Position numbers and translations under genes: made by a program
The notes under the pieces: model-generated
Seen by the model: only the letters and a program-made list of their open reading frames with translations
What the model was told of the DNA's origin: nothing
Database searches by the model: none
NCBI GenBank assembly: GCA_963422465.1
Contig: OY730170.1
Location: 372,001-436,000 of the forward strand
Length of the DNA stretch: 64,000 nt
Source of the DNA: Lichina pygmaea
Taxonomy: Eukaryota > Ascomycota > Lichinomycetes > Lichinales > Lichinaceae
Reading direction: 5' to 3'
In this document: piece by piece, positions 55,832 through 64,000 of the stretch
Position numbering within the stretch: the stretch's first letter is position 1
Layout of the letters: each line of letters opens with the position of its first letter

Positions 55832-56788
55832 ATGTCTCAACAACCAGACCAAGCCATGCCAGTTGCTGGAAATGACGAGTTCCTTCGCAACATGTTTGCA
55901 GAGTTCATGCGAATTCAAGCTACTAACACTACTCCCAAGTCCAAGTCTGAACGCACTGCTGACCCAGAGATCTTCAGTGGCGATGGCGGAAACACGGAAA
56001 TCACGCATGAGAAGCTTGAGAGCTTCATCACGTCACTGTCACTCAAGATGACGCTCAACGCTGACCGGTACCCCACGGAAACATCGCGGATTGCGTACGT
56101 CTTTTCACGCATGACTGGCACTGCGCAGTCCTACATCTCAGCTAAGATCACGGCTGGCCAGTACATTGACTGGCATGACATCGTCCAAGATCTCCGGAAC
56201 GCCTTCTCTGACCCAGACCCAGAGTTCCTAGCTCAGAGGAAGCTCATCACCTTACGTCAGGCCAACCGTTCCTTTGCCGAGTTCTTCACAGAGTTCAATC
56301 GGTATGCTCCACGCACAGGCTTCAACGACAAGGCCTTGAAGTGCCATCTTCGATGCGCTATCTCTGAAGAGCTTGCCAAGCAGCTTGTCAGCATCAACCT
56401 CAAGGACATCAGCTATCAGAAGCTTGTTGAGGAATGCCAGCTGCAGGACAACCAGTTGCGTGCCACTTCTGCCAACTCTCGCCGTCCACGTCAAGCACCT
56501 CCCACCCAAGCCTCAGTTCCACGGTCAGGAGCTTCAGTTCTGCGTCCAGGGTTCATCAAGCCAGCCTTCACGCCACAGCCACCAAGTCCTACTATGGATC
56601 TCAGCCGCTCTAAGCTGACGCCAGAAGAGCGAGAACATCGCCGAAGCAAAGGCCTCTGCTTCTACTGTGGGAACCAAGGTCACGTCTCAACCTTCTGTCC
56701 AGTGAAAAGCATGCCTGTTGTTGCCACCACCACGACCACCACCAAGTCTGCCACTGTTGAGACTACTCCAGAGTCGGAAAACAAGTAG
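55832..56788 (+). CDS. Gag of element G
   Basis: 318 residues from ATG 55832 (MSQQPDQAMPVAGNDEFLRN). Retrotransposon Gag domain about 50-190 (FAEFFTEFNRYAPRTGFND) and CCHC knuckle CFYCGNQGHVSTFC near residues 277-290. It forms the particle core and binds RNA through the knuckle. Confidence 0.85.
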   Translation: MSQQPDQAMPVAGNDEFLRNMFAEFMRIQATNTTPKSKSERTADPEIFSGDGGNTEITHEKLESFITSLSLKMTLNADRYPTETSRIAYVFSRMTGTAQSYISAKITAGQYIDWHDIVQDLRNAFSDPDPEFLAQRKLITLRQANRSFAEFFTEFNRYAPRTGFNDKALKCHLRCAISEELAKQLVSINLKDISYQKLVEECQLQDNQLRATSANSRRPRQAPPTQASVPRSGASVLRPGFIKPAFTPQPPSPTMDLSRSKLTPEEREHRRSKGLCFYCGNQGHVSTFCPVKSMPVVATTTTTTKSATVETTPESENK

Positions 56789-56859
56789 TCCTTGGTCATC
56801 GTCGCACCCAAGAACATGAAAAGGATCTCCATGTTGGCTATCTGTCTCCAGACCAGCAA

Positions 56860-58896
56860 TTGGACAGCAAGTGCTTGTTTCTTCCTTGTATCCTAGATGG
56901 GAAATTCAAGTGCAATGCTCTTATTGACTCTGGCTGTTCAGTATTTGGCTGCATTGGTGCTTCCTTTGCGCAATCTCTTCACCAAGAACCTCTCCCCTAC
57001 CCACGCACATTGCGATCGTTCGATGGCAAGACGTCACAAACCACGCATCTCACCAAGGCAATCATGACCACAGCACATGGTGTGCACCAGGAAGAAGTCT
57101 CTCTCTTTGTGTCTCCTGGTCTTCACTATGATGTGATTCTGGGGATGCCATGGCTCCAGAAGCATGGGCCACACATTGATTGGGCAAACACCTCAATCAT
57201 GTTCAAGTCAGATCACTGCCGATCCGCATGCCTCAAGTCAAACAATGGCTATCCAATCTCTTTGGATCTTGAAGCCAAGACGTCTGCTGGAAAGCCTCAG
57301 GATCCCAAGCCTCTTTCTGCCACGCCAATCCCCATCAATGCTGCCGCATTTTCTCTCCTTGCTGCCAAGCCAGATCACCAGGTGTTCAGTGTTTCTCTGA
57401 GAGACATTGAGCAGGCGTTGAAGCCAAAGAAGCGTGTGGATCCTGCCACACTTCTCCCTGCTCAGTACCACAAGTTCCTGGACGTCTTCAGCAAGGATGA
57501 CGCTGACAAGCTTCCTCCTCTACGCCCAGGAGTTGACCACGAGATCAAGATGGAACCAGGAACCCAGGCACCCTCTGGACCTCTGTACGGCATGAGCAGA
57601 GAAGAACTTGAAGTTCTCAAGAAGTACCTGACAGAGAACCTGAACAAGGGCTTCATTCGAGCATCTTCATCACCTGCTGCTGCACCAGTCCTTTTTGTCA
57701 AGAAGCCAGGAGGTGGATTGCGTTTCTGTGTAGACTACAGAGCACTCAACACCATCACCATCAAGAACCGTTACCCCCTACCACTGATCCGGGAGACGTT
57801 GGACCAGCTTTGCAAAGCTGTGTGGTACACCAAGCTTGACATTGTTGGTGCCTTCAACCGTATCCGGATGAAGGAAGGTGAAGAATGGAAGACTGCGTTC
57901 CGCACACGCTCAGACCTCTACGAATACCTTGTCATGCCCTTTGGTCTTGCCAATGCTCCAAGCACGTTCCAGAACTACATCAATGATGTTTTGGGACCTG
58001 ACATCCTTGACGTCTTTGGCACTGCCTATGTGGATGACATCCTTGTCTACAGTCAGACACTCAAGGAACACCGGAAGCATGTCAAGCTTGTTCTCAGTCG
58101 ACTACGAGACGCAAGCCTGCAAGTTGACATCTCCAAGTGTGACTTTGAAGTGCATCAAGTCAAGTACCTTGGCCTCATCATTCAGTCTGCCACTGAAGAT
58201 GGCCGACCCGGATCTGTGAGCATGGACCCAGCCAAGACTGATGCCATCAAGGAGTGGAATCCTCCTGCCAGTCTCAAGGAAGTGCAGAGCTTCATTGCCT
58301 TTGCAAACTTCTACCGCCGGTTCATCAAAGACTTTGCCAAGCTTGCATCCCCACTCACAGCTCTGACCAAGAAGAATGTTGCCTTCAAGTGGGAAACCCC
58401 AGAGCAGCGCTCGTTCGAAAGCATCAAGAAGGCGTTCAGCACTGCACCCATCCTGCAGCACTTTGATCCGGAGAAGGAGTGTGTTGTTGAGACTGACACT
58501 TCTGACTACGTCTCTGGTGCTGTCCTGTCACAGCCAGATCATGAAGTAGTTCTACGCCCTGTTGCCTTCTTGTCACGCCGCCACCTGCCGGCAGAATGCA
58601 ACTACGAGATCTACGACAAAGAGTTGCTGGCAATTGTCTGTGCCTTTGAAGAATGGCGAGCAGAGCTTGAAGGATCTCCAGAACCTGTCAAAGTGATCTC
58701 TGATCACAAGAACTTGGAGTACTTCATGTCGTCAAAGTGCCTTTCCCGCCGTCAAGCCTGTTGGAGCGAGTTCTTGTCACGCTTCAATTTCAAGATCAGC
58801 TACCGTCCAGGCAGTCAGTGCAAGGCCGACGCCCTCACTCGACATTCCCAAGACCTCCCGTCAGACAGTGATCCCTGTCAAGACTTCAGGGAGTAA
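56860..58896 (+). CDS. Protease, RT and RNase H region of element G
   Basis: Protease signature LIDSGCSVFG near the start; RT from about 57,590 with the catalytic YVDD at 58027-58038; RNase H from about 58,450 (VVETDTSDY; YDKELLAIV). It lies in a different frame from gag, which is common in this family. The end of pol follows to about 60,540. Confidence 0.85.
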   Translation: MDSKCLFLPCILDGKFKCNALIDSGCSVFGCIGASFAQSLHQEPLPYPRTLRSFDGKTSQTTHLTKAIMTTAHGVHQEEVSLFVSPGLHYDVILGMPWLQKHGPHIDWANTSIMFKSDHCRSACLKSNNGYPISLDLEAKTSAGKPQDPKPLSATPIPINAAAFSLLAAKPDHQVFSVSLRDIEQALKPKKRVDPATLLPAQYHKFLDVFSKDDADKLPPLRPGVDHEIKMEPGTQAPSGPLYGMSREELEVLKKYLTENLNKGFIRASSSPAAAPVLFVKKPGGGLRFCVDYRALNTITIKNRYPLPLIRETLDQLCKAVWYTKLDIVGAFNRIRMKEGEEWKTAFRTRSDLYEYLVMPFGLANAPSTFQNYINDVLGPDILDVFGTAYVDDILVYSQTLKEHRKHVKLVLSRLRDASLQVDISKCDFEVHQVKYLGLIIQSATEDGRPGSVSMDPAKTDAIKEWNPPASLKEVQSFIAFANFYRRFIKDFAKLASPLTALTKKNVAFKWETPEQRSFESIKKAFSTAPILQHFDPEKECVVETDTSDYVSGAVLSQPDHEVVLRPVAFLSRRHLPAECNYEIYDKELLAIVCAFEEWRAELEGSPEPVKVISDHKNLEYFMSSKCLSRRQACWSEFLSRFNFKISYRPGSQCKADALTRHSQDLPSDSDPCQDFRE

Positions 58897-59169
58897 GTCG
58901 TCCTCAAGCCCAAGAATCTTGCACATTCAGAGGTTCAAGTCAAGCCCATCCGGATCCTGAGACGTTCAGAAGCTGCACCAGTTGACACTGAACCTGATGC
59001 TACACCTCTTTCAGACGTCATCCAAGCTGCCTATAACAACCTTGCTGAAGGTGATCCAGTGGCAACAGTGTCACAGATGCTAAGGGATGGTGTCAGGCAC
59101 AGTCGAGAAGTGTCTCTCTCAGACTGCAGCTTGGAAAATGACTGTCTCTTCTACAAGAACTGACTCTGG

Positions 59170-60549
59170 ATCCCTGAGAATGATGAGCTACGCCTACGCC
59201 TGTTCCAAGAAGCCCATGACCAAGCAATAGCTGGCCACACTGGGATTGCCAAGACCCACAATCTTCTGTCTCGTTGGTACTATTGGCCAAAGATGGTGAA
59301 CATCATACAGCAGTACATCAGGAATTGTCATGTCTGCTCTCAAGCAAAGCCTGCCCGTGATCGCCAAGGAGAGCTGCTGTCTCTTCCTGTGCCTCAGCAA
59401 CGTTGGCAGGATCTGGCTATGGATTTCATTACTGACTTGCCCAAGTCAAGAGATACCTGCTTCCCTGGTGCCAAGCACATCTGGGTCATCACTGACCGTC
59501 TCACCAAAGAACACCACTTTGTGCCATGTGCTGAGATGACAACCTCGCATCTTGTCCGGATGTTCATCCAGTTTGTTGTCTGTACCCATGGCTTGCCCAG
59601 GAGCATTGTCTCAGACAGAGGAGGTCAGTTTGTCAGCTTATTCTGGAAAGCACTCTGTGCCCATCTTGATGTCATGCTACGACTATCCTCAGGACACCAC
59701 CCAGAGACAGATGGTCAGACAGAACAAGAGAATCAGGAGCTTGAACGCTACCTGAGATCCTATGTCAACTATCTCCAAGATGACTGGGTCCAATGGCTTC
59801 CTCTGGCAGAGTTCACGCAGAACAACTCCCAGTCTGATTCCTCTGGCATGTCACCGTTCTTTGCCAACAAAGGGTTCCATCCACAGCTCAGCATCACACC
59901 CACGAGTGAAGCCTGCAACCAAGATGCTATGGAAATCTCTGGAGAAATGACGCAGATTCTGGAACAGTTGCAAGCGGAACTCCGACTATCCCAGGAAGCT
60001 CAAGCTCACGCCGCCAATTTGCATCAAGTCCTGTCACCATCCTATCAAACTGGAGATCTTGTTTGGCTGAATACCAAGAACATCAGGACACGCCGCCCAT
60101 GCAAAAAGCTTGACAACAAGTGGATTGGACCATTCAAGGTGTTGAAGACAGTCGGAAGCCGTGCCTGCCATCTGGAGCTTCCACACACTCTCAAGATCCA
60201 CCCTGTCTTTCACGTTTCCCTTCTACGTCTGACACCTGCTAATCCTATCTCTGGCCAATCAAATGAACACCCTGGCCCTGTCATTGGTCAAGACACAGAT
60301 GAAGAGTTCCAGGTTGAAGAAATCCTTGACTCCAAGCCAGCAACGTCTTGACAGAAGTTCAAGTACCTGGTCAAATGGTCTGGATGGCCAATTGAAGATG
60401 CCACTGAAGAGCCTATTGAGCATCTTGACAACGCCAAAGACGCCATCTACAACTTCCATGAGAAATACCCAAGGAAACCACGGCCACGGAACTACGCCCA
60501 CGAGCGGCCTGAGGCTCACAGGAGTTTGCGATGTGAAGGAGGGGGGTAA
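59170..60549 (+). mobile_element. Integrase and chromodomain region of element G
   Basis: HHCC zinc motif (AGHTGIAKTHNLLSRWYYWP, then CHVC), integrase core from about 59,400 (RWQDLAMDFITDLPKS; DRGGQFVSLFW; GHHPETDGQTE), then the SH3-like and chromodomain end that targets chromovirus integration. Confidence 0.85.
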
Positions 60550-60823
60550 TGTCACAGTTCTGGCCCAGTTGCATATCTGGCACAAGTCACGCACCTTGCT
60601 GGGAAGTTCCATCTGCACTGTTGCCTGTTTGCTCCGCCGTTGCCTGATCCCCTGCCTATAAGAACTTCTCCTGCTCCCCCAGCTTCTTCTCTTCTTTTCT
60701 CTTTTTCTTCCTTCCTCGTCTTTCGTCTTGTACATCAATCCAAGTCTCAAGTCTCAAGCCAAGTCAGGTCAAGGTTACCGAATCAGTTAGGCTTGAGTTC
60801 TGCTCTGCCATTGCCTCGTCACA

Positions 60824-61773
60824 CTGTTCAAGCTACAGCATCAGACAAAATTTGCAGATTTCACAGCCAAGCTGAAGGACAGGTATAAGCTACAGGACCT
60901 TGGAGAATTGAAGTAGTTTCTAGGTATCTGTGTTGTTAGGGATTGTACAGAGAAGAAGCTCTGGTTGAGCCAGGATTCCTACATGGAGAAGATCACAGCT
61001 TTGTTCTACATAGATGACCAGTCACAGTACCCCACTACCCTGATGGTGACTGAAGAGCTTGCTGTGTATAACAGACAAGCTACCAAGACACAAATCTACA
61101 AGTATCAGAGGAAGGTTAGATCTCTACTTTACACAACAACAATCACCAGACCTGATATTGCTTGTACAGCAAACAAGCTTGCTGAATCTCTCCTAAACCC
61201 AGGGCCACAACATCAAGAAGCAGTCATGTGAGCTCTTGTGTATATGTACATGACACAGTACTACGCAATTAAATTCAGACTGACTGCAGAGTCTCTTCAG
61301 ACTTTCACCTGTGCCAGCAACACAGCTTTTGCAGATGATGTTGAAACACACAAGAGTATAGAGAGATACCTCTTCCAGCTATTTGGTAGTGTGGTTGATT
61401 GGCAGTCTACAAAGCAGAAGACTGTCATGACATCAAGCACAGAGGCAGAGCTCCTGGCTCTCACAAATACCACAAAGAAATTGTACAGCTGGATACAACT
61501 CTTCAAGGTGATCACCTTTGATACCAGGCACCAGGCCATGATTGATTGTGATAATCAGCAGACTCTTTGTCTGCTGATCAAGAACATCCTGCAGCTGAAG
61601 ACTTGACTTTGCCACATCAACATCCACAATATGTGGCTCTGTCAGGAAGTGCAAGAAAGATGTCTGCATGTCAATTGGATTCCCACAGACAAGATGCCTG
61701 CTGACAGATTGACAAAGGCACTTCCACAGCAGAAGCACAAGGCCTTTGTCTGGCAGCTAGGATTGGTGGATAT
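60824..61773 (+). mobile_element. Copia piece 5: end of RT and RNase H
   Basis: LGICVVRDCTEKKLWLSQDS, SLLYTTTITRPDIACTANKL and the RNase H signature STEAELLALTNTTKKL. Copia order and strand agree with the left-hand pieces. Ends where element I enters. Broken. Confidence 0.8.
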
Positions 61774-64000
61774 TGTGACAAGGCAATGGCAGAGCAGAAC
61801 TCAAGCCTAACTGATTCAGTAACCTTGACCTGACTTGGCTTGAGACTCGAGACTTGGATTGATGTACAAGACAAAAGACAAGGAAGGAAAAGAGACAAGG
61901 AAGGAAAAGAGAAAAGAAGAAGAGAAGAAGCTGGGGGAGCAGGAGAAGTTCTTATAGACAGAGGATCAGGCAACAGTGGAGCAAGCAGGCAACAGTGCAG
62001 ATAGGACTTTCTGGCAAGGTGTGTGACTTGTGCCAGATATGCAACTGGGCCAGAACTGTGACATTACCCCCCTCCTTCACATGGTGAACTCCTGTGAGCC
62101 TCAGGCCACTTGTGGGTGTAGTTCTGTGGCTGTGGTTTTCTTGGGTATTTCTCATGGAAGTTGTAGATAGTGTCTTTGGTGTTGTCAAGATACTCAATAG
62201 ACTCTTCAGTGGCATCTTCAATTGGCTATCCAGACTATTTGACCAGGTACTTGAACTTCTGTCAAGATATTGCTAGCTTGGAGTCAAAGATTTCTTCAAC
62301 CTGGAACTCTTCATCTGTGTCTTGACCAATGACAGGGCCAGAGTGTTCATTTGATTGGCCAGGGATAGGATTAGCAGGTGTCAGACGTAGAAGGGAAACA
62401 TGAAAGACAGGGTGGATCTTGAGAGTGTGTGGAAGCTCCAGATGGCAGGCACAGCTTCTGATTGTCTTCAACACCTTGAATAGTCCAATCCACTTGTCAT
62501 CAAGCTTTTTGCATGGGTGGTGTGTCCTGATGTTCTTGGTATTCAGCCAAACAAGATCTCTAGTTTGATAGGACAGTGACAGGACTTGATGCAAATTGGC
62601 GGTGTGAGCTTGAGCTTCCTGGGATAGTTGGAGTTCAGCTTGCAACTGTTCCAGAATCTGTGTCATTTCTCCAGAGATTTCCATAGCATCTTGGTTGCAG
62701 GCTTCACTCATGGGTGTGATGCTGAGCTGTGGATGGAACCCTTTGTTGGCAAAGAACAGTGACATGCCAGAGGAATCAGACTGGGAGTTGTTCTGCGTGA
62801 ACTCTGCCAGAGGAAGCTATTGGACCCAGTCATCTTGGAGATAGTTGACATAGGATCTCAGATAGTGTTCAAGCTCCTGATTCTCTTGTTCTGTCTGACC
62901 ATCTGTCTCTGGGTGGTGTCCTGAGGATAGTCGTAGCATGACATCAAGATGGGCACAGAGTGCTTTCCAGAATAAGCTGACAAACTGACCTCCTCTGTCT
63001 GAGACAATACTCCTGGGCAAGCCATGGGTACAGACAACAAACTGGATGAACATCCAGACAAGATGTGAGGTTGTTATCTCAGCACATGGCACAAAGTGGT
63101 GTTCTTTGGTGAGATAGTCAGTGATGACCCAGATGTGCTTGGCACCAGGGAAGCAGGCATCTCTTGACTTGGGCAAGTCAGTAATAAAATCCATAGCCAG
63201 ATCCTGCCAACATTGCTGAGGTATAGGAAGAGACAGCAGCTCTCCTTGGTGATCACAGGCAGGCTTTGCTTGAGAGCAGACATGACAATTCCTGATGTAC
63301 TACTGTATGATGTTCACCATCTTTGGCCAATAGTACCAACAAGACAGAAGATTGTGGGTCTTGGTAATCCCAGTGTGGCCAGCTATTGCTTGGTTATGGA
63401 CTTCTTGGAACAGGTGTAGGTGTAGCTTATTGTTCTCAGGGATCCAGAGTCAGTTCTTGTAGAAGAGATAGTTATTTTCCAAGCCGCAGTCTGAGAGAGA
63501 CACTTCTTGACTGTGCCTGACACTATCCCTTAGCATCTGTGACACTGTTGCCACTGGATCACCTTCAGCAAGGTTGTTATAGGCAGCTTGGATGATGTCT
63601 GAAAAAGGTGCAGTATCAGGTTCAGTGTCAACTGGTGCAGCTTCTGAACATCTCAGGATCTGGATGGGCTTGACTTGAACCTCTGAATGTGCAAGATTCT
63701 TGGGCTTGAGAACAACTTGCTCCATGAAGTCTTGACAGGGATCACTGTCTGACAGGAGGTCTTGGGAACATCAAGTGAGAGTGTCAGCCTTGCACTGACT
63801 GCCTGGACAGTAGCTGATCTTGAAATTGAAGTGTGACAAGAACTTGCTCCAACAGACTTGACGGTGGGAAAGGCACTTTGACAACATGAAGTACTCCAAG
63901 TTCTTATGATCAGAGATCACCTTGACAGGTTCTGGAGATTCTTCAAGCTCTACTCGCCATTCTTCAAAGACACAGACAATTGCCAGCAACTCTTTGTTGT
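61774..64000 (-). mobile_element. Element I: G-family gypsy element, runs off the window
   Basis: 3' LTR 61774-62063 (TGTGACAAGG...CTGTGACA), then minus-strand chromodomain, integrase (about 63290-62260) and start of RNase H at the window edge. Inserted in copia after gatat. The 5' half is outside. Broken. Confidence 0.85.

Larger units (their letters stand above)
55500..60823 (+). mobile_element. Element G: Ty3/gypsy chromovirus, family 3, nearly whole
   Basis: LTRs 55500-55773 and 60550-60823 (274 bp each, about three differences), target duplication ctgtt, inserted in copia. Gag 55832-56788; protease-RT-RNase H 56860-58896; integrase about 59170-60351; chromodomain about 60360-60480 (YLVKWSGWPIEDATEEPIEH); polypurine tract at 60,536-60,549. 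The best-kept copy of the family that includes E1, E2, I and the solo LTR. It has no antisense gene. Recent; few breaks. Confidence 0.9.
5973..61773 (+). mobile_element. Ty1/copia retrotransposon split by nested insertions (outermost element)
   Basis: One copia element (+) is the host of almost everything to its right. Its recognised pieces are 6271-7083 (gag), 13666-14684 (Cys-rich region, protease, GAG-pre-integrase), 16786-17489 (integrase core), 23841-23971 (pol) and 60824-61773 (end of RT and RNase H). The pieces run in the correct order and orientation, and the junctions with A, B, C and G carry 5-bp target duplications. The 3' LTR lies beyond the point where element I enters (61774). 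The element is an old, broken fossil. Confidence 0.85.

Overview
This window looks like a filamentous ascomycete (Pezizomycotina, probably Sordariomycetes). The host genes have short introns (about 50-90 nt) with fungal splice signals, and they encode a Kre9/Knh1 cell-wall protein, a PEPP-type Xaa-Pro aminopeptidase and a fungal short-chain dehydrogenase. This assignment rests on recognised protein families, not on a database search.

About 1-5,970 is the host gene block. It holds the 3' part of a KRE9/KNH1-like gene (+), a three-exon PEPP gene (+), a three-exon SDR gene (-) with two suspicious features, a tRNA-like Pol III/SINE-like element, and a SAP-domain gene (-) whose frame changes at a C9 run.

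From about 5,973 to the right edge everything is a nested retroelement island with no further host gene. The outermost element is one Ty1/copia retrotransposon whose pieces lie at 6.3-7.1, 13.7-14.7, 16.8-17.5, 23.8-24.0 and 60.8-61.8 kb. Between the pieces sit A (Ty3/gypsy chromovirus, 7,084-13,665), B (gag-only LTR element, 14,685-16,785), C (chromovirus of a second family, 17,490-23,840), a large composite (23,972-55,492), G (third gypsy family, nearly whole, 55,500-60,823) and I (same family as G, running off the window). The composite contains E1/E2 (G family), D (A family), a LINE, J (C family), K (close to C/J), a mosaic LTR cluster, H (A family, right part only) and a solo LTR. Target-site duplications confirm most insertions: A agaag, B acctg, C accag, D ggcca, J tcaag, K gtgtt, G ctgtt, solo LTR ttgta, LINE atgtgcgtggg. 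The deepest chain is copia > E1 > E2 > LINE > J > K.

The most unusual content is in the chromoviruses of the A/D and C/J/K families. Each of the five copies whose 3' end is visible carries, antisense to gag-pol and just inside the 3' LTR, a gene for a small protein with a Zn(II)2Cys6 (Gal4-type) cluster followed by a predicted coiled coil. The cluster spacing is exact in four of the five. The LTR beside it contains a variable tandem array of dyad-symmetric units. In the A/D family this array lies between two divergent TATA boxes, one facing gag-pol and one facing the antisense gene. Dyad arms differ between families but stay self-complementary. This suggests retroelements carrying their own transcription factor and binding-site array. 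The same elements also carry an extra run of W-x2-C-x4-C-x2-H fingers between the gag zinc knuckle and the protease. LTR copies differ mostly by C-to-T/G-to-A changes at CpG, resembling RIP or methyl-cytosine decay.
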